Shown: positions 36,402 to 48,189, counted from the stretch's first letter. The stretch: DNA of 64,000 nucleotides from Rotaria sp. Silwood1 (GCA_905250075.1 CAJNOP010000378.1:107288-171287); one strand, 5' to 3'. Translations and numbers: made by a program. Notes: generated by a model not told the origin, from the letters alone.

Positions 36402-36608
36402 TCTGGTAATTCATCTGATAATGATCAATCAATCACTCCGCCAAAATTACTGGATAATGGCAATTTGACAAAGTTTGGTAATTCGTATAATATTAATAAA
36501 ACCGTCAATAGTCAAGTGTCATTGTCACGATCTATCTGATCAATACAACAAAAGTGCTTCTTGGGTAATTCATTCAATCCTGAAAAATGGATAAAGATAT
36601 TGTCAACA
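36402..36608. other. Low-complexity coding-like stretch
   Basis: After a TAG at about 36399 the same frame continues with repeated Ser/Asn/Asp-rich sequence (SGNSSDNDQSITPPKLLDNG) that echoes the preceding PPKSSDSDK. This hints at a decayed internal protein repeat. Confidence 0.25.
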
Positions 36609-36660
36609 AGGGTGCGGATGTAGGGTATGAACCAGAAGAAGATACTCACATCCACACTCG
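36609..36660. repeat. Telomere-like foldback I (degenerate)
   Basis: AGGGTGCGGATGTAGGGT, a centre ATGAACCAGAAGAAGATA, then CTCACATCCACACTC. It is short and diverged but keeps the arm order. Confidence 0.6.
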
Positions 36661-37249
36661 GTCCTAATATCGTCTATTGGTTTTTGACAAATGCAATGCA
36701 AAATGGGATCGTTTACGTTCTGGGGAAAAAAAGATATGTAATCTATGATGACAGGATGCAAGCTAAAAAGCAGGCATCTGTTTCCAACATTTACGGTAGA
36801 TACTAGATCGTTTCCGACGGTCGAAATTGATCGTCCTGAGTAAGAGTTCCAGACTAGAGTAGAGCGAATGGTTGCTGTCATCATAACTGTTAAAATACTA
36901 GTATCACCGAAGTAAACCATATTTTTGTCATTTTGCTTTTTGTGATTTTCATCGTAAATTTTTTTTTTTGCAATTTAAAAATCAACAATAAGAGATTCAG
37001 TCAAAACTCTTATCAATTTGAAATGTGTCATGACCTCTTCTAGATTATTTAATTAAATCGCATTTACTCATCTCATCAACACAGAACGATTTCTACTGTG
37101 AAAAGTTTTATCTTCATTTAAATAGATAGAATAAAGTTTATGAAGAAATATAGAAATAAAAACATTCATAAGTCATCAATTGACTTTTTTTCTAATGTAC
37201 ATTTTTATTAAAAGATAAATTTTAGGTCGAAAATTCAAAACTTTTACGT
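36661..37249. other. Intergenic downstream of the TIR gene
   Basis: No supported frame. A T-run lies near 36960. The stretch contains the 3' flank of the TIR gene. Confidence 0.4.
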
Positions 37250-39505
37250 TTAAAAACAAGCTGTTTCTTTCTCAGAATTATTTATCGCATATGATGATTG
37301 TTGTTTATCACATTTATCCAAAGAGTCTTCGATCTTACGTTGAGAATCATATTCTTCACGTAATCGCCAAAGTGCATCAACAAATGTAATAAAGTCAACT
37401 GTTTGAAGTTGTTTACCATTAAATGTTTTATAATAATTTGCTAATATTTGTATATATTCATCTCGATAAAATTGTTTTAAATGACGAGCATAAACAATCA
37501 ATGCTGTACCTGTATGAAATCGATCAGCAAAAAGTGTAATTAAATCATTATGAATATGATTATCATTAAACCATTTTTGAATATCTTTTGATGTCCAATT
37601 TTTTAATGAAGTTTCTTGTTCATTCGATTTTGTTGAAATCATTTTATTAGATGCTTTTTGTATAGTAATAGACTTTTGATCAACAATCAAAATAGAAAGA
37701 AGTTCATGAAGAGCACTTGTGAACATTTTTCGTCCAAAATGTACATATCTTTGTCCAGCTATGCGAATTCCAAGCCAACCACTTGCTTTATAATTTTGAT
37801 TTGGAGGATATATAGGCACAATACGTTTTTTTAATGTATCACAAGCATAAGAAAGTTCTTGTCTACATGATTTTGAATCATGATATTCTTTTGATACAAT
37901 TAAAACAATAACACTAGCTGTTTCCATAGCACCAGCAATTTCTTCCCAAAGATCATCTGAATAAATAGTATTATGATGTTCTTGTTTATAATCAACCCAA
38001 ATAGGTATATGATGAGATAAATATTCAACAAGTTCATGACAAAATATTGAATCACTATGTGAATAACTAATCATAATATGTGATTGTTCTCTTAAATTTT
38101 CTTTTGATATAGGTAAATATGAAAATTTTAAATTCCATAAAATTCCTTCAGTTGCTTTTTTTAAAGAACTTATATCACGTGGAATTGTTTTAATTTGTGT
38201 ACTTGTATATAATAATGATGATGTAGCTAAATTTGATAATGTATGCATAAAATTAATATTTGATTTTAAATTTTCATGATAAGATTCATGAAATGATATA
38301 CTCCATAAAATATTAGCTAATACTATTAATGTTTCATCACTCATATATTGATGAACTCTTGTTGTATTACTCGTAATCGTTGCATATTGAGTAAGTAATT
38401 GACATAAACAATCTAATAATTGATTATTTTCCTTTAAACATTTTATAAGTATATCATCATTAACAAATAATTTACTTAAAACATATAAAATTTCTGATAT
38501 ATGACAACATTTATAAAAAACTAAACCATTTTGTGAAGAAGAAATTATAAATGAAATCATTTGTTCAAGTACATGACACATTAATTCATCATGTAAAATA
38601 TTTTTTTGTTTAATTGTATTAGCTTCTATAAGTAAAGCATGAGTTATAAATTGAATAAAACGAATGCATGAATAATCTTCTTCATTATAATCGATTTTCA
38701 TTTGTTCATGACTTTCAATTAGAGCATTAACACAATTTAATTGATTTAATACTTCAACAGCAATTGTATGTTGAGCAAGTTTTTGTAAAATAAGATTAAT
38801 TAAACGATCAGTTTCATATGATGGTCTTGGTCCAGTTTGTTTTAACCATTGAATACATGCATTTGGCCATTCAGAATGAATTACACTTGGTACTAATTTT
38901 GTTATTCTACTAAATGCCTTTATTAAAGTAAGAATTTTATTAATAACTTTGTTTCTTTGCTTATGTTGCCAATTAGTTTTAGTAAATTCAAGTAAATATG
39001 AAAGAAGATTTGATGGTAGATCAGCTTCATTAATTGATACTAATAAACTTGAATAAGCAATAATAGGTAATAAACAATTAATAAGATGATCATATGTACC
39101 GTCACTTGTAAAATAATTTTGTTTAAGTAAAGGAATATAATTATGAAAAATAATTTCAAGACAATATGAATCTTTAATTGCAAGAAATAAATCTAATAAA
39201 CATAAATCATTAAATGTATTCGATAATGCTTCCAAAAATGAATTTGTATGATAAGAATTTTCATTGTTATCTGATAATTTTTTATCAAAAATTGGAATTA
39301 CTCGATAAAAATTATCAACAATAGCAAGACCAAATGGTTTATTTTCCATTAATCCATTTGGTGTTGCATGTTGTAATTGAATCATTAAATGTTCAATTAC
39401 ATTAGAATATTCATTTGCTGTTTGATGTAAAGATAATCTTTTTAAATCATTAACAAAATCATTCGTCGCCATTTGACAACTCATATAAGTCAAATCACCA
39501 CTCAT
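37250..39505 (-). CDS. Helical-repeat / TIR / SAM-like protein
   Basis: Intronless, 751 residues. Residues 1-460 are Leu/Ile-rich helices like armadillo-type repeats. A TIR domain spans about 472-610. Box 1 reads IMISYSHSD (477-485). The strand and helix around IVLIVSKEYHDSKSCRQELS place E550 where NAD-cleaving TIR domains carry their catalytic glutamate. Residues 634-720 form a SAM-like helical domain starting LKNWTSKDIQKWFNDNHI. SARM1, the animal NADase of this general make-up, has the order ARM-SAM-SAM-TIR, so here the TIR and SAM-like parts are swapped. Likely roles are innate signalling or NAD+ consumption (inference). The next upstream minus-strand sequence shows no obvious TATA box. 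I am confident of the TIR assignment and less so of the armadillo and SAM labels. Confidence 0.85.
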   Translation of the reverse strand: MSGDLTYMSCQMATNDFVNDLKRLSLHQTANEYSNVIEHLMIQLQHATPNGLMENKPFGLAIVDNFYRVIPIFDKKLSDNNENSYHTNSFLEALSNTFNDLCLLDLFLAIKDSYCLEIIFHNYIPLLKQNYFTSDGTYDHLINCLLPIIAYSSLLVSINEADLPSNLLSYLLEFTKTNWQHKQRNKVINKILTLIKAFSRITKLVPSVIHSEWPNACIQWLKQTGPRPSYETDRLINLILQKLAQHTIAVEVLNQLNCVNALIESHEQMKIDYNEEDYSCIRFIQFITHALLIEANTIKQKNILHDELMCHVLEQMISFIISSSQNGLVFYKCCHISEILYVLSKLFVNDDILIKCLKENNQLLDCLCQLLTQYATITSNTTRVHQYMSDETLIVLANILWSISFHESYHENLKSNINFMHTLSNLATSSLLYTSTQIKTIPRDISSLKKATEGILWNLKFSYLPISKENLREQSHIMISYSHSDSIFCHELVEYLSHHIPIWVDYKQEHHNTIYSDDLWEEIAGAMETASVIVLIVSKEYHDSKSCRQELSYACDTLKKRIVPIYPPNQNYKASGWLGIRIAGQRYVHFGRKMFTSALHELLSILIVDQKSITIQKASNKMISTKSNEQETSLKNWTSKDIQKWFNDNHIHNDLITLFADRFHTGTALIVYARHLKQFYRDEYIQILANYYKTFNGKQLQTVDFITFVDALWRLREEYDSQRKIEDSLDKCDKQQSSYAINNSEKETACF

Positions 39506-40709
39506 TTGATTTTTTTTTCTTGTATAATTTAAAAATCATGCGCGTATCGTATATATAATATTACCTGACCATTAGAATTTTTTTTTTGTACGTCAGTCTT
39601 ATTTATCATAGAGCAAATTAAGCATACAAAACGTACATCGATAATTACTGTGTCATACTTACGATAGCAAAAAAAACACGTCATACATATTACATATTGT
39701 ATTTTTATAACTACAAGCTTTCATTGCCTCGGTTGAATAATCTCCTTTGTATGTATATAAAATACGTAGAGTATATATAGACCGGCATATAGAATATGAA
39801 AACTTAGGTGGATAGAATGAAATTTTGCACTTTTTTATTAGTAGTGTCAATGCATCTATTTCCTATTTCAATTTTATGTGAAATAGATTCTAATTGATCA
39901 ATAGAATCATACTATTTTTCACACATATTTTTGACTTTGTAATAGCATTCTATGATGGATTTTGACGGTTGTTTCTGCTACCATTTGTATAAATGATCTA
40001 TATATTGCCATCGTAGAACATAAAGACAAGAATATTTCTTCAGATTAGTTAAATTAACTTTGACTTCCATTATCCTCCATGAATATTACTCAGATCAATT
40101 TAGTAGAAATTTTTGGAATACGGCGCATTATAGAAAAGAATTCACTTCAATTCTATTGAGTTTTTCATCAACCAATGCCATCGTTTTTATTGTGTCGATA
40201 TCGTAAGATTCGATAATTAGCTCGAGCATGCAATGTATTCATTCTAAAGATTTATTTTTGAATGGTATTTGATTGGTCATTATTTTCATTGAATAGAAAC
40301 ATTATTGTGTTGTTTTTGGTATCTTATATCGTTTCACTCTCCGAAGCAATGTACAGTAATTGTTTACGAGTTTTCTTTACTTTTTCGGCACATAACTCAA
40401 AATCTTATTTTGTGTCGAGATTATCTAAAACTACAGAAGTCGTACGAATTTTGTAGAAATTTTGTTCTGCAGTTTCGTTTATTCTCGATCTGCATCACAA
40501 AATGAAAATTTTGAAGTGAGAACTCTGTTTTCTTTCGATATAATGAAAACGAGTTTCAGCACCAACACAGAGTATTGATTTGATAATATGTTGCGGCCAT
40601 CTTCCAAGTTTTCGTCGTATCGAAAATCAGTAATTAAAATTTAAAATGTATTCGTCAATCTCGTACTTTAAATGACACTTAGATTATTATGACTACGCAT
40701 CGAAGTACT
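39506..40709. other. Intergenic upstream of the TIR gene
   Basis: AT-rich. The 60-66 codon frames here lack motifs. Confidence 0.4.
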
Positions 40710-40711
40710 TA

Positions 40712-41539
40712 GAGCATACCAAAGTTAGTGGCAGTGGCACTTTAATACTGTACAGTAAGCCTTAAAAAAGCTTCTGTCCATCTGAGCTGATCGTAAAAAC
40801 AATGCTCTACATTTCTATGATATTTCATCGTACTTCAACTAATATTATAATAATAAGATTTCGGCAAATAGTTATTTGTTATGATATGTGGCGGTTATAT
40901 GAACGCTCATGTCGAAAAACAAGAGAGGCATATTTTTTGAATAGCTTTTAATAGTAAAAAAAATAGGAAAATGCAGCTTTCATCGTTGGAAAGAGAAGAT
41001 CATGATGCATTGAATCGTAGATAACAGGATTTTTTTACTTTTTTTCAAGAACAAACGTAGTCCCATTGGCTGTTCACAGTGAATTTTCAATTATCAGGTG
41101 TGTGGTCAAATTGTCAATCGAAGATCTACAGAACTGCGAAAATATTAACGGTTTATATTTTATCATTCAGTCGTTACAAGTTTTCTAGCAAATACTATGA
41201 AAAAAGATCACTTTTTTGCTTTTTCTTTTTTAATAAGAAAAAACATTTTTCTGATATTTAGAAAACTAATTGAAAAAGCTTCAAGAATCATATAAGAAAA
41301 GACTAAAATATACGATTCAATGTGTCGTGATCTCCTCTTTCCAACGGTGAAAAAAACTACAGCATCATAACAAATAGATTTTTGTCAAAAGTTCATTATC
41401 ATGATATGAGTGTTGAAGCATGATGCAATATCATAGAAATGTAAAGCATTGTTTTTACTATCAATTCATATAGATAGAAGCTTTTTTAAAGCTTACTATA
41501 CGGTATTGAAGTGCCACTGTCACTACTTTTGGTATGCCC
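40712..41539. mobile_element. TA-flanked MITE with long terminal inverted repeats
   Basis: The left end GAGCATACCAAAGTTAGTGG and the right end read inward (GGGCATACCAAAAGTAGTG) begin inverted repeats. The repeats continue with gaps for roughly 200-300 bp on each side, to about 41025 and from about 41320. The element is flanked by TA (40710-40711 and 41540-41541), the signature of the Tc1/mariner superfamily. The 828-bp element has no transposase. Confidence 0.8.
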
Positions 41540-41796
41540 TAAGTATTTATCAAAATAAATCTTTGATAAACTTCATTTTATCTTCAAGTAACTTTTCGTG
41601 TTAAATTATGTTCAGTTAATGAATCCGATACTACTAGAAAAATAAAAGAGTATTTTATAATTAGTTCGATAAAGACTATTACCTTGGTTGTCTTTAAAAA
41701 TGTAAGTTCGGACAACTGTTTGTATATCATATCAACTGGGTCGAAAAATTTTATTTCTTGCCGACTCAAAGAAAAATACATCATTCGAAAGAGGAT

Positions 41797-41858
41797 ATGG
41801 GTACGGGTGAAGAAAAGATGAACACTCACACTATATTCCACACCCATACTCGCACCCA
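41797..41858. repeat. Telomere-like foldback J (degenerate)
   Basis: ATGGGTACGGGTGAAG, a centre AAAAGATGAA, then CACTCACACTATATTCCACA and CCCATACTCGCACCC. Confidence 0.6.
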
Positions 41859-42137
41859 ATAGTTAAGTAAATCTGACTAAAAATATTTCGTAATAGATAT
41901 AATAATTATCTCGGTATAGGATATGATTTTCTCAATAGTATTCTTTCTGTTCGAGAAAAAAACTTATGAGCATAAAAAAAAAGGTTACTAAAGGTCTATT
42001 TCGATCAAAGTTAAGATAGTAACTAAAGTATTAAAGAAATGAAATAAATTCATGCGAATTATCAATACTTTTAATGATAATTAATAGATGAATAATCTTA
42101 TTTAAATAATAATAGAATGCAGTACTAGTTCATTTCT
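41859..42137. other. Intergenic spacer between foldbacks J and K
   Basis: AT-rich, nothing recognised. Confidence 0.4.
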
Positions 42138-42217
42138 GGGTGTGGGTGTGGGTGTGGGTGCGGGTGCGGCTGTAGATGTTTGAATCTATACCCACAGGCA
42201 GACGCACACATACACTC
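42138..42217. repeat. Telomere-like foldback K
   Basis: Near-perfect GGGTGTGGGTGTGGGTGTGG, then GCGGGTGCGGCTGTAGATGT, a centre TTGAATCTA, then a degenerate C-rich arm TACCCACAGGCAGACGCACA. The two arms differ strongly in degree of decay. Confidence 0.8.
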
Positions 42218-42234
42218 TTAGATATTTTCTATGG

Positions 42235-42485
42235 CGTCCTAGTTCTTTGTTCTCATTGTTACTAATTGTAACGATTTTGATAGAGTGCATTGTCTTTGCT
42301 TCTTACAATTTGTTGTACCTTGTCTCTATTACAATGTATTTATCTTCTGCTCTTGCTGCCTTTCCTTTGGTGTTCCTTCCTTTTCTCTTATAGACTAGTA
42401 TATAAGTGTGTGCTCTGTATGAAAGCGACACGACTCTAGATAAGAATAAATACAGTCAAGCACAATTCCATTAGTGCTAGCTCTT
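42235..42485 (+). mobile_element. LTR-like segment, tentative
   Basis: A CT-rich tract is followed by a TATA box (AGTATATAAGTGTGTGCTCT, about 42399-42418) and, 43 bp later, an AATAAA signal. That order is typical of a solo LTR. The flanks CTAGTTCTT (42239-42247) and CTAGCTCTT (42477-42485) are nearly identical, but longer than a normal LTR target duplication. No retroelement coding sequence is adjacent. Confidence 0.25.
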
Positions 42486-43577
42486 CTTCTGTCTAAAAAT
42501 CATCATAGAAATGACCCATATATATTGTGAATAGCTGGAGTATACCTTAGGCAGTCTATGTTCGAAGTCTACCATCAGAGAAACAAAACTGTTCTGTTTT
42601 GAAAATTGATTTTTAACGAAAAGGATACTTTTGTTCTGTTATTGGAAAATTTTGGAATACTTAAGCGTAGTTTCAAGTGGCGCTCAGTAGCTAAAAGCGG
42701 CTTAAAATGGCTCAACGTACTTGAAAATAGTGCAAAACAGCTTCAAATACAAAATTCCTGTTTCCTTCTTGTTAATATTCCTAATCAAGTTTTGGCTAAA
42801 ACAGAAAGCATCTCTCGTATCAAAGAATCGCAAGTTTCAGATAAATTAAGAGACGGAAACATAAAATATGGAACTGCCTCGAAATAATCATCCATACACA
42901 TGATTAAAAAAAAACATCTTCAAGAAATCCCTTTATATCACATTGATTTCCATTGCTTCTAATTTTTTATTTGCTCCTTAAAAGTTTTATTGTATTCTTT
43001 ATATGATTTTATTAATTTTTGTTTAAGTTTGCATGTTATTTGTTTCAATTGTATTCTTTTGTATCTTAGTTGTTTTTAAGTAAGCTTCTCTTTGTAACAC
43101 AGGACCCTAAAGAGTCGTTCAATATATTTACAAAATAAACAGGAAACGCGTCAATGAAGTTAGACTCTCTTGTGTACTTATTTAGTGTGAACTTTAAGCA
43201 GAAATATATTCTTGGATTTGAGTGACCATATTCGACTAAAACTTGGCTGATAAAAAGCAAGAGTTGAGACTAATAGATTGATTTCTGTCTTTGTTAAAGC
43301 ATAGACCGATATAATTTTGAATAGACTTATACCCTCATCCTCAGCTACCCCTACCCTTATTGCAATAGCATATGCTTTCCGATATTCTTTGTCGGTTGAC
43401 ATAGCCTTTAGAGTATGTATGTTGAAGGTTCTTCAATTAATTATCTGTTAAATCTTCGTGATATTGTTTATTGATATATCGAAGAAGTTTAGGATTTTCG
43501 CATTGAAAATATTTATTTTATTGTATTTATAATGGCAGTTTCTAAAGAAATCTAATTATGATTGTGTCAGTTGCAGT
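42486..43577. other. Intergenic, nothing firm
   Basis: A 93-codon plus-strand frame (42606-42887) and short minus-strand frames near 43066-43402 lack recognisable motifs. Confidence 0.4.
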
Positions 43578-43591
43578 CACACCCACACCCT
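43578..43591 (-). repeat. Single-armed telomere-like tract L at a stop codon
   Basis: On the minus strand the F-box gene ends GGA-TAG and the repeat GGTGTGGGTGTGA follows directly. The TAG and the first telomere-like unit overlap in AGGGTGTGGG. Confidence 0.6.
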
Positions 43592-45334
43592 ATCCTAACC
43601 AAAAATAATAATTATGTTTGTCATTCGTAATAATACAGTTGGTGCGGTTGAATCGTGTGTTTTGTTGTTCTAACCATTCTATAGTAATTGGCGTAAAGTT
43701 TTTTCGCTGAATGTATACATGTACACTGATCAAATGACGCATCTTACGTAAGATAAAATCAATAGTATTGCTGTGGGAATGGACACCTAACGATAAATGC
43801 TGACATTGCGAGGAAAATATTGGCAAGATTTTTTCAAGTTCATTTTTATCAAAACATTGTGATGGATTTCGGTCTAAACTGAAATTCATTGAACGAATCT
43901 TCCGTGAGAGATGATGACAAATGCATATATCAGTCCAATTATCTGTCAGCAATTTTAGCGTACTCTTTTTGACGGTCAATGAACATAGATATGGTGTTTT
44001 ATCTAATAAAATATTAAAATCTTCTAGGGATAACGCTGCACCATCGCCAATAGTGATGTGTTGTAATTTAGTCAAGATATGAGCCCAAGGTAGTGCATTA
44101 AAGGAAGTATTGATTATCAAATTGATGATAGAACTTCGATAAAACATAGGATCAGGTGGCGAATAACTTTTCAAGTGTAATGTTTTCGTATTTGTATTCA
44201 CGTTGATACTCCGATAATCAATAAAGTCTCTCGACCAATCTAACATCTTCATTTTTGAAGTTTTAAAAACTGTAAATACTTCAAAAGACAATGGTATTGT
44301 ATAAAGAATAACATGTCTCAAATCTGTATTACATATGCCATATTCATGATCATGAGTAGGTGTTTCATGACGAGCAGATATATCACAACGTACAAAGCAG
44401 TTCTTTTCCAATGTATAGAATAGCGTAGAGAAAGATGCTGCAACTTGTTTAAGTTGATACAATTGACGATCACGACATTTGAACTGAAAATAGAACTTAA
44501 AACTTTTCAAGGATGGAACCGATGCAGAAATGATTTGTGCCCATGTTTCACCACGAGGAAAGGGTTCTCCTACTTCTTTTTGGTACACTTCTAGATCATT
44601 TAATTGAGGCAGATCCGTCAGTGATTGTTGGATGTGTAAACAATCTTGATAATCTTCATAAATGACTTTCAGATGTTTTAATGTTCGTGGCCATACTAAT
44701 AGTTTATTTCTTGTACAATGACCTACAATTGTATACTCGATCGTTTCGAGTCCAGAGAAATTCTATAGAAATGAAAAAGAATTATTCTTTGTGGTTCAAC
44801 GAGCTTCGTCTGCCTTCTTACTTTGAGCCAACTTGTGTTGGGACATGAACTAAAAATGAGTTTTTTCAACGTTGGAAGTTCGAATTCCGGAATATTTTCT
44901 CCACATACTGATTCAATTTCGAGCGATACCAAGTTTGAAAGAGATGGAAGCTGAGGAAATAGTGGATATGAATGATTGGATTGCATTTTAACGATAGATA
45001 AAGAGCGCAATTGAGAAAATTTATCAGTAAAACCATGATTTTCAAAGAAGTAGGCTAATTCTTGTGGTGTATGCTCACTATCGGAAAGCTTCAATGAACG
45101 CCACCGATTGGTGTCTTGATATTGAAAGATGGTGTCAAAGTTTTTCTTACTGACAGATGTTAAGTCGAATGTATCACAAAATTCGGCGAGTATGCTTTGA
45201 AAACGAGAATTCAGATTTGCGAATGCGATGACTGCATCAATGCAGGTTATATAAGATAAAATTTCAATAAAAATCTCATTGGGAATACTTTCAAATAATG
45301 TAACGTCATTTTGATAATGTAGTTTACTAATCAT
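43590..45334 (-). CDS. F-box protein with a C-terminal repeat-like region
   Basis: Two exons, 45334-44822 and 44762-43590, are joined by a 59-bp GT-AG intron in phase 0, giving about 561 residues from MISKLHYQND. The F-box lies at residues 14-50 (LFESIPNEIFIEILSYI...). F-box proteins recruit substrates to SCF ubiquitin ligases through Skp1. The remainder alternates short hydrophobic segments like leucine-rich repeats (LRSLSIVKM, LVSLEIESV, LKKLIFSSC), as is common in substrate-binding halves. An in-frame ATG further upstream (45523) would add 63 hydrophobic residues, which looks unlikely. It ends directly against a telomere-like tract. Confidence 0.8.
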
Positions 45335-46727
45335 AATGGCATTCACTGTACCAAATAATGTTGAATAATTTATTTTATTATTGATATTTCTCTCGCACAG
45401 CTTCAACGAAATGAAAACGATACACGAATTGCATGTTATTGTGTAAGAACAAGTTACAGCTTGCAAAGCACACAATCCATGACTCATTACAAAAGAGAAA
45501 AAAGTTGGCAAATAGGCGAGCATGTGCTGACGGTGACGTGAGTGAATGAAGGTATCAAGATAAAATTTATTTGCATTTCGATTTTGTTAAAACACCTAAA
45601 ATGTGAGTAATAAGATAAAACCTCGAAAGTGTAGATGTGAATGCTGAAGTGATGAAAATCTACACTCCACTCTCATGACGACACCTCGAACCACTTTCAA
45701 TAGTCTGACTTCGAATCTGAAATAAAAACGAAATCAACTTACAAAGTGAAATTGGAATGTGATACCTTGATTGCATGAAGATTTGTTTCTAACTATTTGA
45801 TGTTCAAAAACGTTGTCAAAGATAATCATATTTTATATATATGTATATGTAATTTGAAATTTTGATTGCATTACAGATTTATTAATAGTGATTCAAGAAT
45901 TTCTCCTTATATTAATTAAGTAACATTATCAATCCTGTTTACCAATTTACAGGAAACAAAAATACCGAATTTAATTGGATGGAAAACTTGCATGTAGGAA
46001 AATATTTGAAAAATGTCGAAATCGGGGAGATTTGTGAAAGAATGTGTTTCTCTAAGAAGAAGTCACAAATTCAATAAGTTGAATCCTTTGTTGATTTGCT
46101 CTTCTTTAGTTTATCTATTTATAGACTGAGAATGCCACCGTATTTGCATGCGTAACATTCATCTCTCAATGCCTTTTTGACTTCTGCTAACCTTTTCTTG
46201 TATGCTTTTTCCTTTCGGTAATGTTTCTTGACATCTGTTCTTTTTATTATCACTATCACTGTTCATTTAAATCATCGACAAATATCTGTGTAGAGACCAA
46301 ATAATATAAACTTTGATAGCAATCAATGATTTCACGATCCAGATATAAGGAAATAATGCTATGAACACGTAACAATGATTATCAATATTTATCTACCGAT
46401 CAAAGATGACAGATTTCAAGTGTGACTAAGATGGTATAATCATTTGTCTAATTCACTGACAATAGTGTCATCTGCAAATATAATTCTTGACCGAGTCTTT
46501 CTTACGCAATAAAAGACTTATTTATATAGAATCCTTGAAAAGATAGATTGGAAGGCCGGGTACTTTTATTATTGCTTTGCGCCAAGACTGAAAGATTTTA
46601 AACTTCTTTGTTACATTTAATATGGGAATCTGTGACTGTCCAAAATAAGGCACAGATTATTGACTTTGGTATATTTACATATACAAGGTTTTTCTTAAAT
46701 AAAAAAGTTTTCCAAAACTTTCTCAAA
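45335..46727. other. Intergenic, one weak foldback
   Basis: AGTGTAGATGTGAATGCTGA facing GATGAAAATCTACACTCCAC at about 45628-45673 may be a very diverged telomere-like foldback. Otherwise AT-rich with no supported frame. Confidence 0.4.
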
Positions 46728-46795
46728 AGGGTGTGTGTGGGTGGGTGTGGGGTGGGGGTGCATGGAAACGGAAAGAAGACAACACCCACACCCTT
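46728..46795. repeat. Telomere-like foldback N
   Basis: AAGGGTGTGTGTGGGTGGGT and GTGGGGTGGGGGTG, a centre CATGGAAACGGAAAGAAGAC, then AACACCCACACCCTT. The outermost bases AAGGGTGTG / CACACCCTT form a clean inverted pair. Confidence 0.85.
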
Positions 46796-46849
46796 CCCGG
46801 TGAAAAATATTCTGAAGAAACTCCCGATTATTTTTGATTAGCGACGGAC

Positions 46850-47105
46850 AAATCCGATTTTCCAAACAAAACTTCTATCTTTTCTAGAAGAATCCGATTA
46901 AAATCGATTAAAATTCTATAATCGATTTTAAAATCCATCAACTCAATCACTTAGTTTTGATTCACCCAACTAAAATTGGATTTTAATCGGACAATCGATT
47001 TTAATCTGCTCAATCGATTGAAATCCCAATCATCAAAAATCGAATTGAAAGATTATCAATGGATTAGCTTAGATTAACCTAACTAAAATCAGATTTTAAT
47101 CGGAG
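46850..47105. repeat. AATCGATTTTAATCGG repeat tract
   Basis: Six or more copies of a partly palindromic AATCGATTTTAATCG / CCGATTAAAATCGATT motif, directly abutting foldback O. They match motifs at 20.3 and 21.7 kb. Confidence 0.55.
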
Positions 47106-47109
47106 AATC

Positions 47110-47528
47110 AGGGTGTGGGTGTGGGTGTGGGTGTGAGTGCGGGTGTGGCTGTGGCTGTGGGTGGTGTGGCTGTAGGTGGTGTGACTGTGGGTGTGGGTGT
47201 TGGTGTGGGTTGGGTGTGGGTGTTGGTGTGGGTTGGGTGTGGGTGTNNNNNNNNNNTTGGTGTGGGTTGGGTGTGGGTGTTGGTGTGGGTTGGGTGTGGG
47301 TGTGGGTTGGGTGTGGGTTGGGTGTGGGTGTGGGTGTGGGTGTGGTGTGGGCGTGGGTGTGGATGCGAGAGTGGGTGTGGGTGGGTGCGGATGTGTCTTC
47401 ACTTCACTCGAACTGATATCCACACTCAGACCCACACTCACACCCACACTCACACCCACACCCCACACCCACCCACACCCACACCCTACACCCAACCACA
47501 CCCATCCGCACACCCACACCCAAACACA
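47110..47528. repeat. Telomere-like foldback O (largest)
   Basis: A G-rich arm of about 285 bp contains a secondary tandem unit GTGTGGGTTGGGTGTGGGTG. The centre is GTCTTCACTTCACTCGAACT, followed by a roughly 115-bp C-rich arm. Ten N at 47247-47256 sit in the G-rich arm, so its true length is uncertain. Confidence 0.92.
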
Positions 47529-48065
47529 AGAAAATTATTACAAAAATAATACTAGTCTAGTAAATTGATTTGCCTATAATTATTTCATATGTAACATTCA
47601 TCTAAAATAAGAAATGACAGTTTTACATATAAAGAATACAGAAATATTTAATAACCATTCATTTTGACTAACTATAGGAGTTCTTGTGAGCAAATTCACT
47701 TCTAAGTATTGACTTATCTTGTGCGTTATATCTTTATTAATTATTGGCATGTTTTTTTCTTCTTCTATACATAAATATATTTTTTTCTTTCTTTCTCTTG
47801 TCCTTGTGGGAGAGGAAGGGGGTATGCTATGTAACATTGGGAGGAAACCAGCTGTTTACCTATTATGTTTTATACTTCTAACATTTCTATTCATTTCATT
47901 CGTTTTTTATGTAAATGTGAATCAATCAAGGCACAAAATGAATTTACTAAATGTATAAAAAATTGCTTTTATGATAATGACGTGATAAATGGAAAAATGT
48001 TCTTGCTTGAGTGTCAGTAAACAACACGGCAATAACGAAACGCGATGAAAAAAGTCAAAGAAAAG
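47529..48065. other. Intergenic, nothing recognised
   Basis: Short frames only (79 codons on each strand), hydrophobic and without motifs. Confidence 0.4.
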
Positions 48066-48070
48066 AAGTA

Positions 48071-48084
48071 ATACTATATATAAA
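48071..48084 (+). promoter_or_regulatory. TATA box before an interrupted gene
   Basis: CTATATATAAAAGGGG is a strong TATA-type motif. The next ATG (48190) is about 105 nt downstream. Confidence 0.5.
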
Positions 48085-48189
48085 AGGGGACTCTTTTCTC
48101 TTTGTCTGTATAGCCTTCATTCACCCATCGTTTCGCGCCAACGACATATATAATTAACATTATCGTTGGTGCTTATTTACATGTACATA

